The position numbers and the translations under genes are program-made. The notes beneath the pieces are model-generated. The model was not told where the DNA came from and did not search any database. It saw only the letters and a program-made list of their open reading frames with translations. From Microvirga sp. VF16 (GTDB lineage Bacteria; Pseudomonadota; Alphaproteobacteria; Rhizobiales; Beijerinckiaceae), in assembly GCF_016864375.1 (NCBI RefSeq), contig NZ_CP069354.1:4127501-4191500 (forward strand): 64,000 bases of DNA, read 5' to 3'. This document shows positions 8,617 through 16,531 of the stretch, piece by piece (within the stretch, counting starts at the first letter, position 1; each line of letters starts with the position of its first letter).

Positions 8617-9906
8617 TCAGCACTCGATCGGTTCCTGGCTCAAGAGCTCGATCCCGAACCCGCTCAGGCCCACATAGGAACGGCTCGACGTCGCAAGATT
8701 GCGGATCGACGCAACACCGAGATCCCGCAGGATCTGCGCGCCGAGACCGATCTCGCGCCATTGGCTCGAGCGCATCGCTTCCGAGCCTGTCTCGTCATGC
8801 TCCGAGAAGGACGTGGTCGGAACGCCGGCCGTGCCGTCGCGCAAATAGACGAGAACGCCTCTGCCTTCCTTCACGAAACGCTGCAGAGCCGCGTTGACCG
8901 TCTTGCCGCCCTCGAAGACGTCGGTCAGCGCATTGGCGCGGTGCAGGCGCACCGGAATGTTCGTGCCGTCGCCGATGCGGCCATGGACGAGCGCGATATG
9001 CTGCACGCTGTCGAAGGGTGTCGAATAGGCGTAGCCGGTGAACGAGCCCCACTGGGTCTCCACCGGAAAAGTCCCGATGCGCTCGACGAGCTTTTCCCGC
9101 GCCTGGCGGTAGGCGATCAGGTCGGCGACAGAAATGCGCTTGAGATTGTGCTTCTCGGCGAAGGCATCGATCTGCGGCCCCTTCATCACCGTGCCGTCGT
9201 CATTGGCGAGTTCGCAGATCACGCCGACCGGCGGCAGGTTTGCGAGCTTGCACAGATCGACCGCAGCCTCCGTGTGGCCGGAGCGCATGAGCACGCCGCC
9301 ATCCTTGGCGATGAGCGGGAAGACGTGGCCGGGACGCACGAAATCGGCCGCGCCCATATTGTTGTTGGCGAGCGCCCGCACGGTGTTGGAGCGCTGCTCG
9401 GCCGAGATGCCCGTGGTCAGCCCATGCTTCACGTCGACAGTAACGGTGAAAGCAGTGCCGAGCGGCGCGTCGTTAGCCTGCACCATCGGGTCGAGCCGCA
9501 GGCGGCGGGCCTCCGCGACGGTGAGCGGGGCACAGACGATGCCGCAGGTGTTGCGGATGATGAAGGCCATCTTCTCCGGCGTGCAGAGGGAGGCCGCGAC
9601 GATGAGGTCGCCCTCGTTCTCGCGGTCGTCGTCATCGGTGACGATGACGATTTCACCGCGGGCGAAAGCCTCGATGGCTTCGGTGACGGAATGGGGCATC
9701 CATGCCTCCTTGGCGGATTCAGGCAGAAAATCGTTGGGCGTAACGGCCCCTCGGGTTTCACGGGCAATCAATTCAGCGGTGTCCCGGGAGAGCCAGGCCT
9801 GCCCCGAATTGCACAACTGGGTGACGGCGCCAGGAGTGACGCCGATCCGCCGCGCGAACGCGACGCGCGACACCTTGTTGCGGGACAACCATTCAGCCAG
9901 TCTCAT
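8617..9906 (-). CDS. ribB: HTH-RibB-RibX fusion: DNA-binding 3,4-dihydroxy-2-butanone 4-phosphate synthase
   Basis: A 429-aa, three-part protein. Residues 1-63 are a Cro/YdaS-type helix-turn-helix (FARRIGVTPGAVTQL). Residues 70-275 are DHBP synthase: D-D-x-D-R-E-N-E-G-D substrate and metal loop and RPGHVFPL, making the four-carbon riboflavin precursor from ribulose 5-phosphate. Residues about 280-429 resemble GTP cyclohydrolase II but lack its zinc-binding Cys residues, as in RibBX proteins, so this part is probably not a cyclohydrolase. A strong AAGGAGG lies 5 bases before Met70 (9697-9699), while the upstream ATG (9904-9906) has no clear ribosome site and follows an in-frame TAA. Both long and short products are therefore possible. 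A perfect palindrome lies just upstream at 9931-9949. I see no FMN riboswitch. Confidence 0.9.
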   Translation of the reverse strand: MRLAEWLSRNKVSRVAFARRIGVTPGAVTQLCNSGQAWLSRDTAELIARETRGAVTPNDFLPESAKEAWMPHSVTEAIEAFARGEIVIVTDDDDRENEGDLIVAASLCTPEKMAFIIRNTCGIVCAPLTVAEARRLRLDPMVQANDAPLGTAFTVTVDVKHGLTTGISAEQRSNTVRALANNNMGAADFVRPGHVFPLIAKDGGVLMRSGHTEAAVDLCKLANLPPVGVICELANDDGTVMKGPQIDAFAEKHNLKRISVADLIAYRQAREKLVERIGTFPVETQWGSFTGYAYSTPFDSVQHIALVHGRIGDGTNIPVRLHRANALTDVFEGGKTVNAALQRFVKEGRGVLVYLRDGTAGVPTTSFSEHDETGSEAMRSSQWREIGLGAQILRDLGVASIRNLATSSRSYVGLSGFGIELLSQEPIEC

Positions 9907-9930
9907 GCCGGGGGCTTAGCCGATGAACCG

Positions 9931-9949
9931 ATTTTAGTAAAACTAAAAT
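9931..9949 (-). promoter_or_regulatory. Palindromic operator candidate in front of HTH-ribB
   Basis: ATTTTAGT-aaa-ACTAAAAT is a perfect 8+3+8 palindrome, 25 bp upstream of the long ribB start and inside the 49-bp gap after aroC. Read leftward it contains TAAAAT, a possible -10 element, so a bound protein would block initiation. The HTH domain of the downstream protein is the obvious candidate ligand, which would make the gene autoregulated (inference). Confidence 0.55.
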
Positions 9950-9955
9950 TGGGGA

Positions 9956-11071
9956 TCAGAGCTCGAAGGGCCAAGAGGCTCCATGCCCGACCTGTCCGCG
10001 ATGGCGCAAGAGATGGTCTGCCAAAACGCAAGCGACCATGGCCTCGCCCACCGGCACCGCCCGAATACCGACGCAAGGATCGTGGCGGCCCTTGGTGCGG
10101 ACCTCGGCCTCGGCGCCGGTACGGGTGACACTGGAGCGCGGAGTGAGGATCGACGAGGTCGGCTTTACGGCAAAGCGGCACACCACCGGTTGGCCGGTCG
10201 AGATGCCGCCGAGCACGCCGCCGGCATGGTTCGACAGGAAGGTCGGCGCACCCTGGTTGCCGGGACGCATCTCGTCGGCGTTCTCCTCACCGCGCAAGCT
10301 TGCTGCCGCGAAGCCGTCGCCGATCTCGACACCCTTGACTGCATTGATCGACATCAGCGCTGCGGCGAGATCGGAATCGAGCTTGCCATAGATCGGAGCG
10401 CCGAGGCCCGCCGGCACGCCCTCCGCCACGATCTCCAGGACCGCACCGATGGAAGAGCCGTCCTTGCGCAGGCCGTCGAGATAGTCCTCATAGAACTGAG
10501 CCGCCTTCGCATCCGGGCAGAAGAACGGGTTGCGTGCCACCTCCTCCCAATCCCAGTTGCCGCGGTCGATGGCGTGCGGTCCCATCTGCACGAGAGCGCC
10601 GCGGATGGTGACCCCGGGCAGCACTTTTCGGGCGATGGCGCCGGCAGCCACGCGGGCCGCCGTCTCGCGGGCCGAGGAGCGACCGCCGCCGCGATAATCG
10701 CGGATGCCGTATTTCACGTCATAGGTGAAATCGGCATGGCCCGGACGGTAGGAATCCTTGATCTCGGAATAATCCTTGGAGCGCTGGTCCACGTTCTCGA
10801 TCAGCAGCGCAATCGGCGTTCCGGTCGTCACCTGCCGGCCCGTGCGCTCATCGATGAACACGCCGGACAGGATTTTGACCTGATCCGGCTCCTGGCGCTG
10901 GGTGGTGAAGCGCGACTGGCCCGGACGGCGGCGATCGAGCTCCGCCTGAATCTCGGCGGCCTCGAGCGGGATCATCGGCGGGCAGCCATCGACGACGCAG
11001 CCGAGCGCGGGGCCGTGGCTTTCGCCGAAGGTGGTGACGCGGAACAGGTGGCCGAAGGTGTTGTGGGACAT
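9956..11071 (-). CDS. aroC: Chorismate synthase
   Basis: A 371-aa enzyme of the expected length that converts 5-enolpyruvylshikimate 3-phosphate to chorismate using reduced FMN, the last common step of aromatic amino acid synthesis. The N-terminus MSHNTFGHLFRVTTFGESHG and the motif GGGRSSARETAARVAAG are diagnostic. I start it at 11069-11071, where GAAGAAG precedes the ATG; twelve extra upstream codons are open but not conserved. It precedes ribB by 49 bp on the same strand. The pairing of an FMN-dependent enzyme with a riboflavin gene is a common Rhizobiales arrangement. Confidence 0.97.
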   Translation of the reverse strand: MSHNTFGHLFRVTTFGESHGPALGCVVDGCPPMIPLEAAEIQAELDRRRPGQSRFTTQRQEPDQVKILSGVFIDERTGRQVTTGTPIALLIENVDQRSKDYSEIKDSYRPGHADFTYDVKYGIRDYRGGGRSSARETAARVAAGAIARKVLPGVTIRGALVQMGPHAIDRGNWDWEEVARNPFFCPDAKAAQFYEDYLDGLRKDGSSIGAVLEIVAEGVPAGLGAPIYGKLDSDLAAALMSINAVKGVEIGDGFAAASLRGEENADEMRPGNQGAPTFLSNHAGGVLGGISTGQPVVCRFAVKPTSSILTPRSSVTRTGAEAEVRTKGRHDPCVGIRAVPVGEAMVACVLADHLLRHRGQVGHGASWPFEL

Positions 11072-11202
11072 GGCGCTTCTTCGATGTTCAGGGCGTCTTA
11101 GAACCAAAGCGCCCCGGTGTCACGCGCGATGCAATCTGCCTCTCGGCATTCCCGCTTCCAGATCGACCGCTGGCCTCTTCGACCACCGCAACCTGCCCGG
11201 CG

Positions 11203-11595
11203 TTACTCCACGCGAATCCGATAGGTCCGGGTCATGATCGTCTCAGGACCGACATCGGTCGAACTCCAGGGAATGTCGAGGACGACCTCATCCATGCCTT
11301 TGAAGCCCCTTCTCGGCGTGTAGACATAAGCGATGCCGCGAACCTTCGTGCCCGGACAGACCGTATCCTTGCCGAGTGTCTGTTCATGGGGACGGATCTG
11401 GATGGTTCCGCTGGCAGGCGCCTAGCGGACCTTCACATCGGGGATGTTCGAGGGATAGCAGGTATTCATCTCGTAGGCGAGGAACCCGCCGATGGCGGTA
11501 ATCGTATTCGCCTTGACGGTCCGCTCGATGGTCTCGGCGGAGGCGGAACTCATTAGCAGGGTCAAACCCGCTGCAGCGGCAACGATGCGAGACAT
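11203..11595 (-). pseudogene. Secreted small protein interrupted by an in-frame amber codon
   Basis: The frame opens at ATG 11593-11595 (CAGGAG before it) with a clean signal peptide (MSRIVAAAAGLTLLMSSASA) and 57 codons, then hits TAG at 11422-11424. The same frame continues without interruption for 72 more codons to TAA at 11203-11205, and the second half reads like real protein (TVCPGTKVRGIAYVYTPRRG, ending TRTYRIRVE). Joined, it is an about 130-residue periplasmic protein with three Cys. I do not recognise the family. A single CAG-to-TAG change would explain the break; sequencing error or readthrough are the alternatives. Confidence 0.7.
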
Positions 11596-12079
11596 AACGA
11601 ACTCCTGAAATTGCAACAAAGTATCTATTAAGAGCATATTCTCAGAAAGACCACAACAACAGGTAGCAATGAGCACTCGGAACTTGCACTCAGCGGTAGT
11701 CGTCTCTGTCCATCCGGGATTGGTTGTCGGCCATTGTCAGAGCCAGCACCTGTGGGCCCGCAGCGTGAGCTGCGAGCCTGAGGGTTGATCGAGGGTGGCG
11801 CGACAGGCAGCCCGGCTCGATGTCTGGTGTGGGATGGAAGAGCCGAACTGCCTCTTCGCGCACGGCTTCTTGAGGCGGACAGGAGAGGCCAGCTCAGTCG
11901 ACCGCCGCCGGCGGTGACCGTCTGCGCGACGGCGGCCTGCGACCGATCCCGACCACCAACCCACATCCTGGGCCTCCCGTCACCCGCACCTGCGTTCAGT
12001 GCGTGCACGGGACCGTGCCTGCTCCCACACTGCGACGCCTCGCGAGCGCGCCCCTCGATAGGAGCAGATCTGAGGCAAT
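11596..12079. other. Gap without a convincing gene, downstream of an SOS-type promoter
   Basis: Read leftward this stretch follows the promoter at 12080-12123. One frame (11628-11966) has a GGAGG site and 112 codons, but its Arg/Ser/Pro-rich composition is typical of a wrong frame in GC-rich DNA. Another frame ends in MADNQSRMDRDDYR but is closed by a stop after about 60 codons. The region may hold a decayed SOS gene, a short RNA, or nothing. Confidence 0.35.
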
Positions 12080-12123
12080 GATATAGCTGAGGTTAGGATC
12101 ATTGTCAAGAACAAAATGAGAAC
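12080..12123 (-). promoter_or_regulatory. Sigma-70-type promoter overlapped by a LexA box
   Basis: Read leftward: GTTC-TCATTTT-GTTC (12109-12123) matches the alphaproteobacterial LexA box GTTC-N7-GTTC exactly. TTGACA (12103-12108) follows directly, then a 17-base spacer and TATATC (12080-12085). A perfect -35 with ideal spacing next to a perfect LexA box is unlikely to be chance. Transcription would start near 12073 and run leftward, but no intact SOS gene follows. Confidence 0.7.
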
Positions 12124-12135
12124 ATTGCCTAAGCA

Positions 12136-12335
12136 CCCATCGCGTCATCCCCGGGCTTGGCCCGGGGATACACGCCTTGGGACCATAACGTTGCAAAGAC
12201 GTGGATGGCCGGGTCGAGCCCGGCCATGACGGCAGAGGGTTTGATGACAGTGTCATTCCCGGCCGGAATGGCGTAGCCATCGCGGGGGACGGGAATCCAC
12301 TCTCTCACTCCGTACTCTGGATCCCCTTCCCGCAC
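12136..12335. repeat. Cluster of dispersed hairpin repeats
   Basis: Three hairpins in a row: CCCCGGGCTTGGCCCGGGG (about 12147-12165), GGCCGGGTCGAGCCCGGCC (about 12207-12225), and an imperfect GTCATTCCCGGCCGG...GGATCCCC type further right. The same kinds recur at 43.6, 46.5, 48.6 and 52.5 kb. They lie beyond the 3' end of kup. Confidence 0.6.
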
Positions 12336-12400
12336 TTCGTGCGCCGAAGATGGCACCGGCGCCTATCTCCCTCTCGTGTGAGAAAGCGCGAGGCGCTCAC

Positions 12401-14311
12401 TCAAATCTCGATTGAACTTCCGATCTCCACGACCTGCGCAGCGGGGATGCAGAAATAATCCGCCGTCAGCTCGGCGTTGCGGTTCAGCATGGCGAAGATC
12501 ACCTCGCGCCAGAAGGCCATGCCGGGGAGCTTCTTGGAGGCTACGACCGTCTGGCGGCCGACATAATAGGTGATGGTGTCGGGGTCGAGATCGGGCAGGT
12601 TGAGGCGAGCTACCGCGAGACGCAGCGCCGTGGGGACGTCGGGTGTCTCGGTAAAGCCGAGACGAAGGACCAGACGCTGAACGCCTTCGCAGATTGGCAT
12701 CAGATGAACGCGCTCATCTCCTTCGACGGTCGGCTCATCGGTCACCACCACCGAGACGAGGAACACTGTCTCGTGCAGCACCTTATTGTGCTTCAAGTGA
12801 TGCAGAAGAGTTCCGGGAACGCCTGATGTCGACGCGGACATGACCACCGCGGTTCCCGGGATGCGGATCGGCGGCTGACGCTCCAGCAAGTGCTGGAAAT
12901 CCTTCGTGGACATGCGCAGATGCGTCCGCGCCCGCTGGACGAGCTGCTGCCCTTTGCGCCACGTCAGCATCATGAACGCCGCGCTCAATGCAATCAGAAG
13001 CGGGAACCAGCCACCTTCCAGAAGCTTCGTTGTGTTGGCGGCGAAGAAGACCAGATCGACCAGCAGCAGGGTTCCGTTGAGCAGATAGACGAGAATTGGT
13101 CTATGGCCCCAATGCAGGGCGACAAAGGTCGCGAGAATCGTCGTGATCACCATGTCGAGCGACACGGCGAGACCATAGGCACCGGCCAGATTGCTGGACG
13201 AGCCGAAGCCGAGGACCGCCACGAAGGTCAGCATGGCAAGAGTCCAGTTCACGAAGGGCACATAGACGTGTCCGCGCTCGTGGCTCGACGTATGAATGAC
13301 CCGCATCCGGGGCATGAATCCGAGCTGGATCGCCTGCTGGGTCAGCGAGAAAGCGCCCGTGATGACGGCTTGCGACGCGATGACCGTGGCGAGAGTGGCA
13401 AGGACCACGAGCGGATAGTGCGCCCAATCGGGAGCGAGATGGTAAAACGGGCTCTCGATCACGCCCGGATTCGTCAGCAGCAGAGCCCCCTGGCCGAAAT
13501 AGTTCAGCATGAGGGCCGGCAGGACAATGAAGAACCATGCATTGCGGATTGGAGCCGGACCGAAATGGCCGAGATCCGCATAGAGCGCCTCGCCGCCGGT
13601 CACGGTGAGGAAAACGGCGGCAAGGACCGCGAGCGTGACTGCGATATCCGTCTCGATCAGAAAGGCCAGCGCATAGATAGGGTTGATGGCGGCAATCACG
13701 CCCGGAGCGGCCACGATCCCACCAAGCCCAAGCAGACCCAGCACCGAAAACCAGATCAGCATGAACGGACCGAAAATGCGCCCGATCCGTCCCGTGCCCA
13801 TGCGCTGAACCGAGAACAGCGTCACCAGAATGGCCATCGTGATCGGCAGCACATAGGGCTCGAACTCCTTCGCATCGACGGCAAGGCCTTCGATGGCGCT
13901 CAGGACGGAAATGGCAGGCGTGATCGTACCATCGGCATAGAGCAGAGCCGTTCCGATGAGACCGATGACGGTAAGATACATGCGCCAGGAGCCCGGCTGA
14001 ATGCGCCGGACGCCCAACAGCGCAAGCAATGCGATGATCCCGCCCTCGCCGCGATTGTCGGCCCGGAGAATGAACAGACAGTACTTGATCGAGATGACAA
14101 CGATCAGCGACCACAGAATGAGCGACAGCACTCCCATCACCGTTGCCGGAGATAGGACACCGTGATTGGCCGCAACCGCCGCTTCCCTCAATGCGTAAAG
14201 TGGACTGGTGCCGATATCGCCGAACACGACGCCCAGGGCGCCGAGGACCACCGCCCGTGAGGCGATTCCGGCTCTCGCGTCATCAGCATGGGCGTCAGCG
14301 ACTGTAGCCAT
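12401..14311 (-). CDS. kup: KUP-type potassium uptake transporter
   Basis: A 636-aa proton-coupled K+ symporter with about twelve membrane segments in residues 25-460 and a cytosolic C-terminal domain. ALGVVFGDIGTSPLYALRE and YADGTITPAISVLSAIEGL are Kup signature segments. I start it at ATG 14309-14311 because conserved sequence begins soon after and the length matches the family; in-frame ATG 14338 and GTG 14407 upstream are less likely. It sits between aroC and the phosphatase/fabI group, and no regulator is adjacent. Such transporters often work at low K+ or low pH. Confidence 0.95.
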   Translation of the reverse strand: MATVADAHADDARAGIASRAVVLGALGVVFGDIGTSPLYALREAAVAANHGVLSPATVMGVLSLILWSLIVVISIKYCLFILRADNRGEGGIIALLALLGVRRIQPGSWRMYLTVIGLIGTALLYADGTITPAISVLSAIEGLAVDAKEFEPYVLPITMAILVTLFSVQRMGTGRIGRIFGPFMLIWFSVLGLLGLGGIVAAPGVIAAINPIYALAFLIETDIAVTLAVLAAVFLTVTGGEALYADLGHFGPAPIRNAWFFIVLPALMLNYFGQGALLLTNPGVIESPFYHLAPDWAHYPLVVLATLATVIASQAVITGAFSLTQQAIQLGFMPRMRVIHTSSHERGHVYVPFVNWTLAMLTFVAVLGFGSSSNLAGAYGLAVSLDMVITTILATFVALHWGHRPILVYLLNGTLLLVDLVFFAANTTKLLEGGWFPLLIALSAAFMMLTWRKGQQLVQRARTHLRMSTKDFQHLLERQPPIRIPGTAVVMSASTSGVPGTLLHHLKHNKVLHETVFLVSVVVTDEPTVEGDERVHLMPICEGVQRLVLRLGFTETPDVPTALRLAVARLNLPDLDPDTITYYVGRQTVVASKKLPGMAFWREVIFAMLNRNAELTADYFCIPAAQVVEIGSSIEI

Positions 14312-14486
14312 GACGGTCCGAATGCACGGCAAGTCCATGCGGCTTCCGCGCTCAGGTATAACCGGGAGAATACTGCTCAGTTCCTGGATGAGGAAGAGGC
14401 GCGGCACTGTTCTTTATCGGATGAGACCTGACACCGGCGCGGCGCTTCTCCCTCTCCCGCACGGAAGAGGGGAAATCACGGACAAC

Positions 14487-14906
14487 TCACCGATACGGAA
14501 AGCAGTGGTCGCGGTCGAGGAAAAGGCCGAAGTGATCGCCCAGCGCGGCGATAGCATCGCCATGCTCAGGGTAAGGATCGCGGTTCTCAGGGCCGACGAT
14601 GATGATCCTGAAATCCGGATCGTCCTCGCCGCCCGGCGGCAGCATCGCCGTGACGAGAGCCACGCCCTCCGCATCTCGCAGCGTCAGGAACAGCGGCATG
14701 ACGCGCTGGATGTGAGCCTTGAGACCGATATTCTGCTCGACGAATGGACTTGAGGTCGCCTGATAGCTGTTGGCGGCAGTCTCCCAGGCGTGTCGGAAGT
14801 GCTTCTCGACAGCGTGGCCCATCGCGTCCGATTCGAGCGCAGCCTCGCCTTCTGTCTCGATCCGGAACCAAGTCTTCGTCCCTGGAGCATCGCAGACGTA
14901 TTGCAT
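14487..14906 (-). CDS. Conserved-looking hypothetical protein (139 aa)
   Basis: I do not recognise a named family. The protein is soluble and acidic, with no signal peptide, and has balanced composition with clear secondary-structure patterning (VEKHFRHAWETAANSYQ as a helix; FRIIIVGPENRDPYPEHGD as strand and loop). It begins MQYVCDAPGTKTWFRIETEG, which reads like a structured N-terminus. It follows the histidine phosphatase gene on the same strand after 48 bp and may be the last gene of the dnaJ-fabI-phosphatase run. A housekeeping accessory role is a guess from position only. Confidence 0.7.
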   Translation of the reverse strand: MQYVCDAPGTKTWFRIETEGEAALESDAMGHAVEKHFRHAWETAANSYQATSSPFVEQNIGLKAHIQRVMPLFLTLRDAEGVALVTAMLPPGGEDDPDFRIIIVGPENRDPYPEHGDAIAALGDHFGLFLDRDHCFPYR

Positions 14907-14954
14907 AACCTGTCAACGCGGGAACGCGGCGAAGGTTGTCTCAACGGCCTTCTG

Positions 14955-15548
14955 TCACACCCAGCGGTAGCTGCGCCCCTCGATCACGAGCACCCGGCCC
15001 TGCCAGATGTCCATGCTGGCGGCTTGGCGGGCGTTCACCCCGCAGGAAATGGACAGGAAGGCCCGGGCGACGCCGCCATGGGCGACGACCACGGTATCGC
15101 GAGTGAAATCGTCCAGGATCGGGCGGATGCGGTCGACCAGCATGGCATAGCTCTCGCCGCCGCCGGGCGGCGCATAATGCCACTTGTCCTGCTCACGCAG
15201 AGCGGCGAGTGCCGGCTCAGCCTTGCGGACCTCCTTCCAGGTCATGCCTTCCCAGGAGCCGAAGGTCAGCTCGACCAGGCGCTCGTCGAGCTTGTACCCC
15301 TCGGGATAGAGGCCGAGCGTCTTGCGCAGGATCTCCATGGTCTCGCGGGTGCGGGTCATGGGGCTCGCCACATAGGCGAGGTCCTCATAATGCGGCACGA
15401 GGGCCTTAAGCTTGCGAGCGGCTTCCTCGGCCTGGACGCGCCCCACGTCGTTGAGCGGAATGTCCTTCTGGCCCTGGAGTCGTCCCTCCAGATTCCAGTC
15501 CGTCTCGCCATGGCGAATGAAGTAGATCTTGGGGCGGGACGGGGTCAC
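14955..15548 (-). CDS. Histidine phosphatase (phosphoglycerate mutase-like)
   Basis: A 197-aa member of the histidine phosphatase superfamily. The phospho-accepting histidine is in FIRHGETDWN (His13), with the partner His in VVVAHGGVARAF near residue 156 and a conserved Glu in LVELTFGSWEG. The family includes cofactor-dependent phosphoglycerate mutases and broad-specificity phosphatases; size and the FGSWEG segment favour the phosphatase branch. It lies 24 bp downstream of fabI on the same strand, an order kept in many Rhizobiales. The true substrate cannot be assigned. Confidence 0.9.
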   Translation of the reverse strand: MTPSRPKIYFIRHGETDWNLEGRLQGQKDIPLNDVGRVQAEEAARKLKALVPHYEDLAYVASPMTRTRETMEILRKTLGLYPEGYKLDERLVELTFGSWEGMTWKEVRKAEPALAALREQDKWHYAPPGGGESYAMLVDRIRPILDDFTRDTVVVAHGGVARAFLSISCGVNARQAASMDIWQGRVLVIEGRSYRWV

Positions 15549-15572
15549 TTCTTCAAGTCCGATACGCTGACG

Positions 15573-16397
15573 TTACTCTTTATCGAGGGACAGATCCGGC
15601 GCTTCCGGGTTCTTCATGCCGACCACGTGGTAGCCGGCGTCCACATGCAGGATCTCGCCGGTCATGCCGCGGGACATGTCTGACACGAGATAGGCGGCCG
15701 TCTCGCCGACCTCCTCGATGGTGACCGTGCGGCGCAGCGGCGAGTTGTACTCGTTCCACTTCAGAATGTAGCGGAAATCGCCGATGCCGGAGGCGGCGAG
15801 CGTCTTGATCGGGCCCGCCGAGATGGCGTTGACGCGGATGTTCTTGGGGCCAAGATCGGCCGCGAGATAGCGCACGGACGCCTCAAGCGCCGCCTTGGCC
15901 ACGCCCATGACGTTGTAATGCGGCATCCACTTCTCGGCGCCGTAGTAGGTGAGCGTCAGGAGCGAGCCGCCGTCGTTCATCAGCTTCTCGGCGCGTTGCG
16001 CAATGGCCGTGAAGGAATAGCAGGAGATCAGGAGCGACTTGGTGAAGTTGCCCTCGGAGGTCTCCACATAGCGGCCGGTGAGCTCGTCCTTGTCGGAGAA
16101 AGCAATGCAGTGGATGACGAAGTCGATGGAGCCCCAGAGGCGCTTCACTTCCTCGAACACGGCATCGATGGTGGCGCCGTCCGTCACGTCGCAATGGCCG
16201 ACTACATGGGCGTCGAGTTCCCTCGCCAGGGGCTCGACCCGCTTCTTCAGGGCGTCGCCCTGATAGGTGAAGGCGAGCTCCGCCCCATGCTGGCGAGCAG
16301 CCTGCGCAATGCCCCAGGCGATCGAACGGTTGTTCGCCACGCCCATCACCAAGCCACGCTTACCGGACAGGATGCCGGTGGCCTTCGTCTCCGCCAT
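15573..16397 (-). CDS. fabI: Enoyl-ACP reductase (NADH), FabI type
   Basis: A 274-aa short-chain dehydrogenase-like enzyme that reduces enoyl-ACP in each cycle of fatty acid synthesis. The cofactor loop is GVANNRSIAWGIA (residues 19-31), and the catalytic Tyr and Lys lie in HYNVMGVAKAALEAS with the Y-x6-K spacing typical of FabI. RVNAISAGPIKTLAASGI is also FabI-specific. The product is cytosolic and probably essential. It follows the dnaJ-like gene by 134 bp and precedes the phosphatase by 24 bp, so phosphatase and fabI are likely one transcript. Confidence 0.96.
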   Translation of the reverse strand: MAETKATGILSGKRGLVMGVANNRSIAWGIAQAARQHGAELAFTYQGDALKKRVEPLARELDAHVVGHCDVTDGATIDAVFEEVKRLWGSIDFVIHCIAFSDKDELTGRYVETSEGNFTKSLLISCYSFTAIAQRAEKLMNDGGSLLTLTYYGAEKWMPHYNVMGVAKAALEASVRYLAADLGPKNIRVNAISAGPIKTLAASGIGDFRYILKWNEYNSPLRRTVTIEEVGETAAYLVSDMSRGMTGEILHVDAGYHVVGMKNPEAPDLSLDKE

Positions 16398-16531
16398 GAT
16401 TCACCTAGATCGTCACAGGACAGGTCAATAAAGAACGGCCTCTTTAGCCGACCGAGCGACCACGGGGAAGCCCTCTTGGCACCCCTTGAGACAATCAGAA
16501 CGCCTTAGGACTGAATTTCTACCACGCTTTG

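Noticed and set aside
8617..9960. FMN riboswitch upstream of ribB
   Set aside because: The 49-bp gap after aroC is too short and has no RFN-type sequence; a palindrome is there instead.
8422..10128. Long open frame (568 codons) on the plus strand
   Set aside because: Antisense to ribB and the end of aroC; both minus-strand products are conserved enzymes.
11628..11966. 112-codon frame with a GGAGG site, downstream of the LexA-box promoter
   Set aside because: Arg/Ser/Pro-rich composition without structure or motifs; it is kept only as a possibility in the orphan-promoter finding.
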